Notes under the pieces: model-generated
What the model was told of the DNA's origin: nothing
Databases searched by the model: none
The model's input: only the letters and a program-made list of their open reading frames with translations
Translations under genes and position numbers: made by a program
Shown: one piece after another, positions 1 to 9,150 of the stretch
Position numbering within the stretch: position 1 is the stretch's first letter
How the letters are laid out: each line of letters begins with the position of its first letter
Assembly: GCA_965216645.1 (NCBI GenBank)
Contig: CBDCGJ010000058.1
Location: 1 to 64,000, forward strand
DNA: 64,000 bases
From: CBDCGJ01 sp965216645
GTDB lineage: Bacteria > Pseudomonadota > Alphaproteobacteria > GCA-2731375
Reading direction: 5' to 3'

Positions 1-492
1 AAGCCGACGGTGGCGGCACTGCCGGGCCCCGCCGCGGGCGCCGGCCTGTCTATCGCGCTCGCCTGCGACGTTCGTTTCGCGGCGCGCAGCGCCTTCGTCA
101 GCACCGGCTATGCCCGCGTTGGGCTCAGTGGCGATTACGGTATGAGCTGGTTGCTGCCCCGGCTGATCGGCCCCGCCCGGGCGCGGCAATACATGTATAC
201 GGCGGAGCGCATCGACGCCGAAACCTGCGAACGGATCGGCTTGGTCAACGATGTCGTCGATGACGACGCGCTCTGGGAGCGGGCCTTCGGCTTCGCCCGC
301 GCTGCCGCCGCCGGTCCCGGCAAGGCGCTTGCTTTAATGAAAGACAATCTCGACCAAGCCGAACGCGGCGACCTGCTGCAAGCTTTGGACGGGGAGGCGG
401 AGCGCATGATGCTGTCGGCCGCGACCGAAGACCACAAGGAAGCGGTCCGGGCTTTCATCGAAAAACGCGAGCCGAAGTTTACTGGAACTTAA
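1..492 (+). CDS. enoyl-CoA hydratase/isomerase (crotonase) family protein, 5' truncated
   Basis: The window opens inside this gene, so only the last 163 residues are visible and the start is missing. The segment GPAAGAGLSIALACDVRFAA is the typical crotonase oxyanion-hole helix region, followed by the GLSGDYG loop and the C-terminal trimerisation helices. The loop carries Asp where classical hydratases have Glu, which in this family is common in PaaG-type isomerases; this is an inference from one residue. The enzyme would act on an acyl-CoA double bond in the cytoplasm. The gene converges on the ankyrin gene, with a REP-like hairpin element between them. Confidence 0.85.
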   Translation, partial: KPTVAALPGPAAGAGLSIALACDVRFAARSAFVSTGYARVGLSGDYGMSWLLPRLIGPARARQYMYTAERIDAETCERIGLVNDVVDDDALWERAFGFARAAAAGPGKALALMKDNLDQAERGDLLQALDGEAERMMLSAATEDHKEAVRAFIEKREPKFTGT

Positions 493-496
493 GGCT

Positions 497-583
497 GTCA
501 TTCCGGCCAAGCGCAGCGCGCGCCGGAAATTTGGGCAGCGTGGAACCAATTTTCTGGACGAGATACCGGCTCAAGGCCGGTAT
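497..583. repeat. REP-like double hairpin between convergent genes
   Basis: Two inverted repeats sit back to back: ttccggc at 501-507 with gccggaa at 522-528, and ataccggc at 563-570 with gccggtat at 576-583 around a 5-base loop. The outer edges read gtcattccggc and gccggtatgac, the style of the short intergenic repeats dispersed in many alphaproteobacterial genomes. Only one copy is seen here, so its repetitive nature is inferred. It could also help end transcription of both convergent genes, although there is no T tract. Confidence 0.5.
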
Positions 584-593
584 GACGAGGTTG

Positions 594-1262
594 CTAGCGC
601 AACAACGCCACCATCTCGCCATACCCCCGGCGCTCGGCGTGTTGCAGCGGCGTAACCCCGTCGCGGTCGGCGATTGATTTGTCGGCGCCGGCGGCGAGGA
701 GGAGGCGCGCGGTTTCCTGATGAGCCGGGCCGCCGTCGCCCAGGATCACCGCTTCGATGAGCGCGGTCCAGCCGAGATTGTTGATGTGGTCAAGTGGGGC
801 GCCGGCCTTGATCAAAAGGTCGACGGATTCGTGGTGGCCGAGATGGGCGGCGGCGATCAGGGCGGTGCCGTCGTAGATGCTGGTCACGTTTGTCGCCTTG
901 TTGCCAGCGGCCAGTGCTGCCTTCAGCACCGGAATGTCGTCGGCCACGGCGGCGATGGTGACCATGTCGTAGCGGTCATTTTCCAACCTGTTCGGATCGC
1001 TGCCGGCTTTGACCAAAATCGGGATCAGATGCTCGTGGGAGGCGAAGGCGGCGACATGCAAGGCCGTGCGACCGTTTCGGTCCACCGCTTGCAAATCCGC
1101 CTTCCGCGAAATCAACTTTTCGACCTGTGCTGCGTCGCCTTGCCAGACCGCGGCATGCAGGCCTGTATAGGCGGCGGCCTCGTCCCGGCTCGGGCCACGT
1201 TGCGCTGCCGCCGCCGCACAAAACGACAGCGCCAGCAGCAACGCGAAACCAGCCCGGATCAT
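594..1262 (-). CDS. secreted ankyrin-repeat protein
   Basis: The 222-residue product begins with a signal peptide (about residues 1-20, hydrophobic core then AAAAAQ) and then consists of ankyrin repeats, recognisable by TALHVAA, TALIAAAHLGH, TALIEAV and TPLQHAERRGY with the usual spacing of about 33 residues. It is therefore likely a periplasmic protein-binding module; the partner is unknown. Its ATG overlaps the TGA of the upstream aminotransferase (ATGA), so the two genes are probably transcribed together and translationally coupled. No enzymatic domain is visible. Confidence 0.85.
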   Translation of the reverse strand: MIRAGFALLLALSFCAAAAAQRGPSRDEAAAYTGLHAAVWQGDAAQVEKLISRKADLQAVDRNGRTALHVAAFASHEHLIPILVKAGSDPNRLENDRYDMVTIAAVADDIPVLKAALAAGNKATNVTSIYDGTALIAAAHLGHHESVDLLIKAGAPLDHINNLGWTALIEAVILGDGGPAHQETARLLLAAGADKSIADRDGVTPLQHAERRGYGEMVALLR

Positions 1263-2653
1263 TGGGCGGCGACCGCGCCCTCCTGCTTCATCATGTCGTA
1301 CATCCGGTCGTAGGCCCGGCCGAAGCGGTCGAACATTTCGTCGATTTCGGCTTCGTTAATGATCAGCGGCGGGCAGAACGCGACTGCGTCACCGGGCAAT
1401 GAGCGGGTGATCAAGCCTTCTTCGAGCGCGAGATTTTGCAGCATCGGACCGGCCTTCTGTGCCGGATCGAAGGAGCGTTTGGTCGCCTTGTCCGCAACCA
1501 CTTCGATGGCGCCGACCAGACCGATCCCGCGTGCCTCGCCGGTCAGCGGGTGATCGGCAAAGGCTTGTATGCGTTTCTGGAATTGGCCGGACACTGTCCG
1601 CACATGGTTGACGATGTCCCGCTCGTCCATCAGCTGCAGCGTACGCAGAGCCACCGCGGCGCAGGCCGGATGGGCGGAATAAGTATGGCCGTGGCCGAAG
1701 ACGCCGAGTTTTTCCGAATTCGCCTGGAACGCCTCGAAAATCCGCTCCGGGATCATCACCGCCGAAATCGGCAGATAGGCGCTCGACAAGGCCTTGGCGC
1801 AGGTAACGATATCCGGCTGGATGTTCAGGGTTTGCGAGCCCCAGTAGTTACCGGTACGGCCGAAACCGCAAATCACTTCGTCGGCGACGAATAAAATGTC
1901 GTATTTGCGCAGCACCGCTTGAACCTTTTCGTAGTAGGTCTTGGGCGGCACGATGACGCCACCCGCGCCCATGACTGGTTCGGCGACAAATGCGGCGACA
2001 GTCTCCGGCCCTTCGCGCTGGATCATGTCGTCCAAATTCTGCGCCAGCCGGGTGGCGAATTCTTCCTCGCTTTCGCCTTCCTCGGCACAACGATAATGGT
2101 GCGGCGTGTCCGTATGCAGGAAGCGGTCGAGCGGCAGATCGAAGTCCGACTGCACGTAGGGCAGGCCGGTCATGCTGCCGGCGGCCACGGTGACGCCATG
2201 ATAGCCCTTCAGACGAGAGATTATTTTCTTCTTTTCCGGTCGGCCGATGGCATTGTTGTAATACCAGACCATCTTGATCATGGTATCGTTGGCTTCGGAT
2301 CCGGAATTGGCGAAATAAACTTTCGAGAATTCTCCGGGTGCGACGGACTTCAACTTCTCCGCCAAGTCGATGGCGGGCAGGTTCGATTTGCCGGCGAACA
2401 CGTGGTAGTAGGGCAGCTTCTCCAACTGTTCCGTGGCCGCTTTCACCAATTCCTTCTCATTGAAACCGAACGAGGCGCACCAGAGTCCGGCAATGCCCTC
2501 GATAAACTCTTTTCCCTGGTCGTCCTTAATGTAGATCCCTCGGCCGCCGTCGACGATATGCGGACCGTTTTCGACATGGTCCTTCAAATTCGTATAAGGA
2601 TGCAGAAAATGTGCGATATCCCGGCTCGCGGGAGAGTTGCCGAGGTCGGCCAT
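1259..2653 (-). CDS. class III (omega) aminotransferase
   Basis: This 464-residue PLP enzyme belongs to the class III aminotransferases acting on omega-amino groups such as beta-alanine, taurine or GABA, usually with pyruvate as acceptor. Visible marks are NSGSEANDTMIKM (cofactor phosphate binding), VADEVICGFGRTG (Asp to the pyridine nitrogen) and TCAKALSSAYLPISA with the PLP lysine at about residue 287. I place the start at 2653 because gaagggag lies just upstream; an in-frame start 19 codons further upstream has no better site. It overlaps the ankyrin gene downstream and is divergent from the acyl-CoA ligase. The exact substrate cannot be read from the sequence. Confidence 0.9.
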   Translation of the reverse strand: MADLGNSPASRDIAHFLHPYTNLKDHVENGPHIVDGGRGIYIKDDQGKEFIEGIAGLWCASFGFNEKELVKAATEQLEKLPYYHVFAGKSNLPAIDLAEKLKSVAPGEFSKVYFANSGSEANDTMIKMVWYYNNAIGRPEKKKIISRLKGYHGVTVAAGSMTGLPYVQSDFDLPLDRFLHTDTPHHYRCAEEGESEEEFATRLAQNLDDMIQREGPETVAAFVAEPVMGAGGVIVPPKTYYEKVQAVLRKYDILFVADEVICGFGRTGNYWGSQTLNIQPDIVTCAKALSSAYLPISAVMIPERIFEAFQANSEKLGVFGHGHTYSAHPACAAVALRTLQLMDERDIVNHVRTVSGQFQKRIQAFADHPLTGEARGIGLVGAIEVVADKATKRSFDPAQKAGPMLQNLALEEGLITRSLPGDAVAFCPPLIINEAEIDEMFDRFGRAYDRMYDMMKQEGAVAAQ

Positions 2654-2805
2654 GAGACGAACTCCCTTCAAATTCAGTGAAAGCGTTTGTGTGCGACCGC
2701 AGTCGGACAATGTGTGCGCCGCATTTTAGTGTGTTTTCTTGTGCTTTTCCAGCCGCGCTATTGGCTTTAAATTGATCTCCTGAAGATGTCATTTCGGAGG
2801 AATAC

Positions 2806-4434
2806 ATGCTGGGATTGATCCAGGATCGGCCGCTCTTGATCTCGTCGCTGATCGACTATGCCGGGCTTTATCATGGCGATGTGGAGATCGTAACCCGATC
2901 GGTCGAGGGACCGGTCCACCGCTGCACCTACCGCGATGTCCATCGCCGTTCGAAGCAGGCGGCGCAGGCGTTGCAAAAGCTGGGTGTCGCCTTGGGCGAC
3001 CGGGTCGGTACGCTGGCCTGGAACACCTATCGGCACTTGGAGCTTTACTACGGCATTTCCGGCATCGGCGCCGTACTGCACACCATAAATCCCAGACTGT
3101 TCCCGGAGCAGATCGTCTATATCGCCAATCACGCCGAAGACAAGATTCTGTTCACGGATCTGACCTTCGTCCCGCTGTTGGAACAGATCGCCGACCAGTT
3201 GGAAAATGTCGAAGCCATCGTGGTCATGACCGACGCGGCAAACATGCCGGACGTCGCGCTGCCGAACATGCTCTGTTATGAGGATCTGCTGGCGGAACAG
3301 GATGGCGATCTCGACTGGCCGAGTTTCGACGAGCGGACGGCGTCCTCGCTCTGTTACACGTCCGGCACCACAGGCAATCCGAAAGGCGTGCTGTACAGCC
3401 ATCGCTCCACATTGCTGCATTCCCTGGCCTCCGCCTCGCCGGACGTCATGGGTCTCTGCAATCACGACAGCGTCATGATGGTGGTGCCCATGTTCCACGC
3501 CAACAGTTGGGGCATTGCCTATTCCGCGCCGATGGGCGGTGCTAAACTGGTGCTGCCCGGTCAAGCCTTGGACGGCGCCAGCGTCTATCAGCTTATGGAC
3601 GAGGAGGAGGTGACAGTCTCCGCCGGCGTGCCGACGGTTTGGTTGATGCTGCTGCAATATATGGCCGAGAACAATCTGAAACTACCCCATATGAACCGCA
3701 CCGTGATCGGCGGTTCGGCGGCGCCCCGATCGATGATAGAGACGTTCGAGCAGGAGTATGACGTCCAAGTCATCCACGCCTGGGGCATGACGGAGATGAG
3801 CCCGCTCGGCACCACGGGCAACATGACCCGAGCGATTTCCAAGCGGCCGTGGGAGGAGCAGCTAGAATATAAAGTGAAGCAGGGCCGGGTGATCTATGGC
3901 GTCGATCTGAAAATCACCGACGACGACGGCAATGACCTGCCCCGTGACGGTGAGGCCTTTGGGCACTTGATGGTGCGCGGCCCATGGATCACCAGCGGCT
4001 ATTTCAAGGGCGAGGGCGGTGATATTCTCGACGACGGCGACTGGTTCGACACCGGCGATGTGGCGACCCTCGATCCGGAAGGCTTCATGCAGATCACCGA
4101 CCGGGCCAAGGATGTGATCAAGTCAGGCGGCGAATGGATCAGCTCCATCGATCTCGAAAATCTCGCCGTCGGCCATCCGGATGTTGTGGAGGCTGCGGTG
4201 ATCGGCGTCGCTCATCCGAAATGGGACGAACGCCCCTTACTGATCATCGTCAAACGCGAGGGAGCTGAACTCACGGGCGACGACTTGCTCGCCTATATGG
4301 ACGGCAAAATCGCCAAATGGTGGATGCCCGATGACGTCGCCTTCGTCGACGAAATCCCTCATACGGCAACCGGTAAAATCCAAAAACTGACGCTACGGGA
4401 GCAATTCAAAGACCATAAGTTGCCGACGGCGTAA
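2806..4434 (+). CDS. acyl-CoA ligase, DmdB/AlkK type (ANL superfamily)
   Basis: The 542-residue adenylate-forming enzyme converts a carboxylic acid, ATP and CoA to acyl-CoA. The AMP-binding loop YTSGTTGNPKG lies at about residues 184-194, HAWGMTEMSP is the A5 motif, and GDWFDTGDVATLDPEGFMQITDR plus TATGKIQKL (catalytic Lys) close the C-terminal domain. The N-terminus MLGLIQDRPLLISSLIDYA strongly resembles 3-methylmercaptopropionate-CoA ligase DmdB and medium-chain ligases such as AlkK. That resemblance is from memory; substrate could be MMPA or a medium-chain fatty acid. A good ggagga site precedes the ATG. The gene is monocistronic or loosely followed by mtfA. Confidence 0.85.
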   Translation: MLGLIQDRPLLISSLIDYAGLYHGDVEIVTRSVEGPVHRCTYRDVHRRSKQAAQALQKLGVALGDRVGTLAWNTYRHLELYYGISGIGAVLHTINPRLFPEQIVYIANHAEDKILFTDLTFVPLLEQIADQLENVEAIVVMTDAANMPDVALPNMLCYEDLLAEQDGDLDWPSFDERTASSLCYTSGTTGNPKGVLYSHRSTLLHSLASASPDVMGLCNHDSVMMVVPMFHANSWGIAYSAPMGGAKLVLPGQALDGASVYQLMDEEEVTVSAGVPTVWLMLLQYMAENNLKLPHMNRTVIGGSAAPRSMIETFEQEYDVQVIHAWGMTEMSPLGTTGNMTRAISKRPWEEQLEYKVKQGRVIYGVDLKITDDDGNDLPRDGEAFGHLMVRGPWITSGYFKGEGGDILDDGDWFDTGDVATLDPEGFMQITDRAKDVIKSGGEWISSIDLENLAVGHPDVVEAAVIGVAHPKWDERPLLIIVKREGAELTGDDLLAYMDGKIAKWWMPDDVAFVDEIPHTATGKIQKLTLREQFKDHKLPTA

Positions 4435-4494
4435 GTGGTTGGAGCGATTCTTTCATCGAACCAACATTCCACTCGATTGGTGTATTAAGGCCCT

Positions 4495-5304
4495 ATGCCA
4501 ATCTTCCTTGTTGTCATACTTCTTGTGGTCGGCGCGTTTGGGTTTTGGTACTGGTCAAAACGACAGGCGCGGGCAAAGCTGCTTCAAACGGCGCTATCGG
4601 ATCGACAGCGTGCCATTGTCGTGAGGCGATTTCCTCTGTACCGCAAACTTCCGGTCGAACTACTCAGGAAACTCGAGGGCAAGATCAATGTCTTTTTGCG
4701 TCAGATCGATTTTGTCGGCTGCGACGGGTTGGACGTCACCGAGGAGATGCGGCTTTCCATTGCGGCGCAGGCCTGCCTTCTCGTCGTCAACAACGATGCT
4801 TGGTACACGGATCTCCGGACGATCCTGATCTATCCGGACGCTTTCAGGTCGCCGGAAATAACCCATGACGGCTATGTCGTGACGGAGCGCGAGTCTGTAC
4901 GAGTGGGTGAAAGCTGGTCGCGCGGCCCGGTGGTTCTTTCATGGGCGCATGCCGAACAGGGCGCGGTCGATCGCGAAGACGGCCACAATGTCGTGCTGCA
5001 TGAGTTTGCTCACCAATTAGACAGTTTGTCCGGCCACACTGACGGTGCCCCCATCCTCAACAAGGGCCAAAGCTTCGCCGATTGGGAGCGGGTGATCGTC
5101 GATGCCTATGACCGTCATGTTGAGAATGCCGAAAGTGTGCGCGAAACCGCACTCGACATTTACGGCGCGGACGGATTGGAAGAGTTTTTTGCGGTAGCGG
5201 TCGAGTTGTTTTTCGAGAAACCCTGGGCTCTTCGAAGGGAGGAGCCGGAAGTCTACGACCAGTTGTCGGCGTTTTTCCGGCTAGACCCAATAAGTTGGGG
5301 TTAG
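4495..5304 (+). CDS. mtfA: MtfA-like zinc peptidase (M90 family)
   Basis: The 269-residue product starts with one membrane segment (about residues 2-20) and carries the zinc motif HEFAHQLD at about residues 169-176, followed by the downstream DGLEEFFAVAVELFFEKP region that supplies the third ligand. Length (E. coli MtfA is about 265) and motif fit family M90, whose E. coli member binds Mlc and is an aminopeptidase. E. coli MtfA is cytosolic, so the N-terminal anchor seen here may place this homologue at the membrane. A short taagg lies 5 bases before the ATG. Confidence 0.85.
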   Translation: MPIFLVVILLVVGAFGFWYWSKRQARAKLLQTALSDRQRAIVVRRFPLYRKLPVELLRKLEGKINVFLRQIDFVGCDGLDVTEEMRLSIAAQACLLVVNNDAWYTDLRTILIYPDAFRSPEITHDGYVVTERESVRVGESWSRGPVVLSWAHAEQGAVDREDGHNVVLHEFAHQLDSLSGHTDGAPILNKGQSFADWERVIVDAYDRHVENAESVRETALDIYGADGLEEFFAVAVELFFEKPWALRREEPEVYDQLSAFFRLDPISWG

Positions 5305-5421
5305 CATATATTGTCTCCGATACCCTCTCTCCGAACTGCCGGGGACGAACAGCTCGAATACAACGTCAAGCGCGCTGATTGGTCTATTGTTGAACAGCTT
5401 GGCGATGCGGAGGATACAGAC

Positions 5422-6363
5422 ATGAGCGATACCCCGGCAATGTTCGAGCCACGCTATAGCGAGATCGCGACATTCATGCGCGCGCCGTTGGCCGGCGATC
5501 TGAGCGATGTCGACATCGGCCTGATTGGGGTGCCTTATGACGGCGGTGTCACCAACCGGGCCGGCGCGCGCCATGGACCGCGGGAAATCCGCAATCAATC
5601 GAGCCTGATGCGTCGCATCCACCATGTCAGCAAAATCGACCCCTACGCGCTTTGCCGGATAGCTGACCTCGGCGACGTGCGCTTCGAGAGGTTGTTTGAC
5701 CATACCGGCGCGATCGACGAGATACAGGCTTTCTTCGATCGCGTACACGGCGCGGGCGTGGCACCGCTCTCCGCCGGTGGCGACCATACGGTCAGTCTGC
5801 CGATCCTCCGCGCCATTGCCGCCGCGCGCCCGGTCGGCATGGTCCATATCGATGCCCATACGGATACCTGGGACGAATTCCAAGGATCTAAATTCATGCA
5901 TGGCACGCCGTTTCGCCGAGCGGTGGAGGAGGGGTTGCTTGCCCCCGAACGCGTCATCCAAATCGGTATCCGCGGCGCGCAGAACACAGACGAGGGTTGG
6001 TCGTTCAGCCTTGATAGCGGCATGCGCGTGGTGTTCATGGAGGAGTTCACGGCGCGCGGCGTCGAGGCGGTGATCGCCGATGCGCGCCGTGTCGTCGGCG
6101 ACGGCCCGACCTATGTCTCGTTCGACGTGGACGGCCTTGATCCGGTCTACGCGCCTGGCACCGGTACGCCGGAGATCGGCGGCCTCACCACCATCGAGGC
6201 GCAAGCCTTGATCCGCGGCCTGCGCGGCTTGAACCTCGTCGGCGGCGACGTCGTCGAAGTCGCCCCACCTTTCGACCCCAGCGGCAACACCGCCCTTGTC
6301 GGCGCGACACTGATGTACGAGATCTTATGCGTACTGGCGGAGGCGGTGGCGGGAAGAAAATAA
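5422..6363 (+). CDS. agmatinase/guanidinobutyrase-family ureohydrolase
   Basis: The 313-residue protein has the manganese-binding motifs of the arginase fold in order: GGDHTVS, HIDAHTDTWD and SFDVDGLDP. It would hydrolyse a guanidino compound to urea and an amine or amino acid. The C-terminal VEVAPPFDPSGNTALVGATLMYEILC matches agmatinases and the guanidinobutyrase/guanidinopropionase branch, so the substrate is uncertain. A TTG start at 5311 would add 37 poorly conserved residues; the ATG at 5422 has ggagga 7 bases upstream and gives the normal family length, so it is preferred. Confidence 0.88.
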   Translation: MSDTPAMFEPRYSEIATFMRAPLAGDLSDVDIGLIGVPYDGGVTNRAGARHGPREIRNQSSLMRRIHHVSKIDPYALCRIADLGDVRFERLFDHTGAIDEIQAFFDRVHGAGVAPLSAGGDHTVSLPILRAIAAARPVGMVHIDAHTDTWDEFQGSKFMHGTPFRRAVEEGLLAPERVIQIGIRGAQNTDEGWSFSLDSGMRVVFMEEFTARGVEAVIADARRVVGDGPTYVSFDVDGLDPVYAPGTGTPEIGGLTTIEAQALIRGLRGLNLVGGDVVEVAPPFDPSGNTALVGATLMYEILCVLAEAVAGRK

Positions 6364-6459
6364 ACACCAACGTCCCGACGCGGCACCGTACCATTTGAGA
6401 CTGAACGACTAGGCGGCGGCACGGGATTACCGCGCCGCCGCGTCGCCGGTGGGTTTCGG

Positions 6460-8037
6460 TCAGCCGCAGCCCGAGACCTTGATCTTGATGGTCTTCTGGT
6501 TGTTGTTTTCGTTGCTTTCGTTGACCCGGTTGTTGCTGTCCAGGATCGCCTTCAGCTGATAATTGCCGTTTTTGACCGTGAACTTGCCTTGCACCCATTT
6601 GGATTGGCCGGCATTCAGCTTGATACCGTTCTTGGAATCGAGTTGCTTGTTGCCTTGTTTTAGGACAACTTTGAAGACTTTTGCCGTGGCGACGCCGCCT
6701 TTGTTCCGGATGCTGAATTTGTAAGGGAACCGGCATTTTCCGTTGCCATAGACCTTGTTCGCGTCGCTGGCATTCAAGGACAGGGTCTGGCCCCAGGTCT
6801 TCGACTTGTTGCCGACATGGAAGCGGTTCTTGCCGAGGGTGTTGACCGTGAATGTGATGTCGGCCTTGTTGCCGCCGCCACCGCCGCCGGGCCGAGTCTT
6901 GACGCCACCGATGCCGCCGCCGGTGCCGGTCGGTGTCTTCAAGCCCGGCCCGGTCGATTTTTTGCATTTGACGTTGAAATGCTTCTCGGCCGATTTGACC
7001 TTATGGGCTGGCGAGAGGATCAGCAGCTTGACGAAGTGGGACTGCGTGCCGGCCGGGGCGTTTGTCAGGCCACCGACTTGCCCGCCTTTGCTCGGCGCTT
7101 TGAAACTGCCGCTCGGGCTTTTGACCGCGCCCTTTTCCTTGATTTGCATGGTCGGCTGCGGCGTATATTTCGTCCCCGCTTTGGTGAATGTCATGCTGTG
7201 CACGGGCCCCAGACCATTGGTGCTGGTCTGCCAACGGTACTTCACGACGCCATCCCGGTTGGCGGTGATGGCGGCGCCGAATTTGATATTGACCGGGCAC
7301 TTCCCGGTATAGGATTTCGGGTTGGTGTCGACCACCAGTTTCGTCGTCAGAAAAGGGACGACCCGTTGCGGCGGCGGTTTCGGCGGCACCCGGGTCGGCG
7401 GCGGCTTGTAACCGACGCATTGATACGTCACGGGGGCATTCTTGAAAGACTTCCCTTTCCAGGCGCCGCTATACTTGTTGCCCGGATACCCGCAACCGAG
7501 ATCGAGATAGAGACGGTAGTCCGCATTGTATTTAAATGACGAGGTGACCGAAAACACCTTGCCGTTCGAATGCGCGCCGCCGGCCTTGGCCTTGGCGTTG
7601 CACACCGCTTTGGCGCGGTCCATCACCTTACTGGTCAGAAAACCGCCGACGACCATATCGCCAACCACACCGTTGCTGCCGGCATTTGTCGACTGCTTGG
7701 GATAGATGGTCGGGCCGTTCCAGAAGTTGCTGGAGGTCCAGCGTCCCTGTACGAAAATCGAACCCGATTTGACGATCAGGTTGTGCGAACACTGCATGTC
7801 GTAGTGGGCGTTGAAATAGAGCGCCGCCGGTGCGTCGATCGTGTCGTATTTTTGGCCATCCTTGGACTTCACTTTGATGACAGGCGTCGATTTGGTGAAA
7901 TCGCGCACCGCCACTTTCTTCACGCCCGTGCTGCTGGTGTCGTCATAAGGATCCAGCGTCGCCCACGCAGGCGTCGCGATCCCAGCCAACATCACACCTA
8001 GGATGCATCCATGTGAAAGAGTGAAATTGTGACGCAT
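6460..8037 (-). CDS. secreted CARDB-domain protein
   Basis: The 525-residue product has a clear signal peptide (residues 1-26, ending PAWA) and is probably periplasmic or secreted. Three parts can be seen: an N-terminal region of about 210 residues with several cysteines; a middle region bounded by a proline-rich linker (about 211-226) and a glycine-rich linker (about 369-390); and a C-terminal beta-rich domain ending NRVNESNENNNQKTIKIKV, typical of CARDB adhesion-like domains. I do not recognise the N-terminal part. Its own aggag site lies 9 bases before the ATG, and it appears monocistronic. Function unknown; a surface or matrix role is an inference. Confidence 0.75.
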   Translation of the reverse strand: MRHNFTLSHGCILGVMLAGIATPAWATLDPYDDTSSTGVKKVAVRDFTKSTPVIKVKSKDGQKYDTIDAPAALYFNAHYDMQCSHNLIVKSGSIFVQGRWTSSNFWNGPTIYPKQSTNAGSNGVVGDMVVGGFLTSKVMDRAKAVCNAKAKAGGAHSNGKVFSVTSSFKYNADYRLYLDLGCGYPGNKYSGAWKGKSFKNAPVTYQCVGYKPPPTRVPPKPPPQRVVPFLTTKLVVDTNPKSYTGKCPVNIKFGAAITANRDGVVKYRWQTSTNGLGPVHSMTFTKAGTKYTPQPTMQIKEKGAVKSPSGSFKAPSKGGQVGGLTNAPAGTQSHFVKLLILSPAHKVKSAEKHFNVKCKKSTGPGLKTPTGTGGGIGGVKTRPGGGGGGNKADITFTVNTLGKNRFHVGNKSKTWGQTLSLNASDANKVYGNGKCRFPYKFSIRNKGGVATAKVFKVVLKQGNKQLDSKNGIKLNAGQSKWVQGKFTVKNGNYQLKAILDSNNRVNESNENNNQKTIKIKVSGCG

Positions 8038-8160
8038 GGGTCATACTCCTTAACCTGATTATCAACCGCCCCATCGGCGTATCGGTAAGTCGGCCTACGA
8101 CACCAAACGGTTCAACGCTGTATTAATAAATACTAATGCGAGTTCATCGGATATGTAAAG

Positions 8161-8181
8161 AACGGCCAAATTAGGACCGTT
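8161..8181 (-). terminator. possible weak terminator after the MBL-fold gene
   Basis: Read on the minus strand, AACGGTCC, a TAATTT loop and GGCCGTT form a stem with one bulged T, 9 bases after the stop of the MBL-fold gene. It is followed by cttta rather than a long T run, so termination would be inefficient. The remainder of 8038-8189 is AT-rich and holds the leader of the CARDB gene. Confidence 0.35.
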
Positions 8182-8189
8182 TTCGGGCT

Positions 8190-9092
8190 CTAACTCAAGC
8201 GGTAACGCGCCGATGGTCCCAATTCGCCATCGTGGGAGACTGTCCCCGCCTCGACCATTTGGATCAGGTGACTGAGTACGCTCCGTGCCGCCGCACCGTG
8301 GAGGAATTCCGGTACCTCCGCATACATGATCTTGACCATGTCTGGGATCAATTGCGGACCCTCGGCCAGGCGTTCCAAAATCTGTCGATCTCGGTCTTGG
8401 CGATGGGCTTTGTATGCGCGGACATAGTTCTGCGGGTCCTCAATGGCCGGGCCATGGGTCGGCCAATAGCGGACATGGTCCATCTCGATCAGCTTGTCGA
8501 GAGAGGCCATATAGCGGCCCATATCGCCATCGGGTGGGGAGACGATCGTGGTCGACCAGCCCATGATATGATCGCCGGAAAAGAGAATATTCTCCTCCTC
8601 CAAGGTGAAGCAGGTATGGTTGGAGGTATGTCCGGGCGTGTAGATGGCACGCAATGTCCAACCGTCGCCTTCAATGGCGTCGCCGTCGCGGACTTCGTGG
8701 TCCGGCGCGAATTCCTTGTCCGCGCCTTCTTCGACGCTTTCCCCCGCATATTCCGGCCGGCCGGACCCGTGAGGGCCATAGGCGTAGGTCGGCGCGGCGG
8801 TTGCCGCTTTCAAGGGTGCCGCGGCCGGGGAATGATCGCGGTGCGTATGGGTGACGACGATATGGCTGACTTCCTCGCCCTCGATCGCCTTCATCAAGGC
8901 CGCGACGTGATCGTCGTCCAAGGGTCCGGGATCGATCACGGCAACCTTGCCGTTGCCGACGATATAGGTGCCGGTTCCGTGCAAGGTAAAGGGGCCAGGA
9001 TTATTGGCCACCACGCGCCGGATCAACGGACTGACGCGGTCGACGACACCGTATTCGAACTCGAGGTCCCGATTGAAGGGAATGCCGGCCAT
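8190..9092 (-). CDS. MBL-fold metallo-hydrolase, LACTB2-like
   Basis: The 300-residue protein has the metallo-beta-lactamase motif HTHRDH at about residues 82-87, with further metal ligands in YTPGHTSNHTCF and LFSGDHIMGW. The last 70 or so residues (after YWPTHGPAIEDP) look like the small winged-helix domain found in LACTB2-type hydrolases. Such proteins include RNases and thioester or lactone hydrolases, so substrate is not assigned. The start is supported by aggaga 8 bases upstream. It lies upstream of the CARDB gene and downstream of the rhomboid gene on the same strand. Confidence 0.85.
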   Translation of the reverse strand: MAGIPFNRDLEFEYGVVDRVSPLIRRVVANNPGPFTLHGTGTYIVGNGKVAVIDPGPLDDDHVAALMKAIEGEEVSHIVVTHTHRDHSPAAAPLKAATAAPTYAYGPHGSGRPEYAGESVEEGADKEFAPDHEVRDGDAIEGDGWTLRAIYTPGHTSNHTCFTLEEENILFSGDHIMGWSTTIVSPPDGDMGRYMASLDKLIEMDHVRYWPTHGPAIEDPQNYVRAYKAHRQDRDRQILERLAEGPQLIPDMVKIMYAEVPEFLHGAAARSVLSHLIQMVEAGTVSHDGELGPSARYRLS

Positions 9093-9150
9093 CTATTGTC
9101 TCCTATGTTGAATGGCGGCACCAAACCACATTGCCGGCCTTGCGCCAAGC

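Noticed and set aside
6413..6441. GC-rich hairpin between the agmatinase and CARDB genes
   Set aside because: 8-bp stem with 13-base loop and no T tract; could be a weak terminator but is not distinguishable from GC-rich background.
8120..8133. gtattaataaatac palindrome upstream of the CARDB gene
   Set aside because: Short AT-rich palindrome in an AT-rich leader; expected by chance and without a known regulator.
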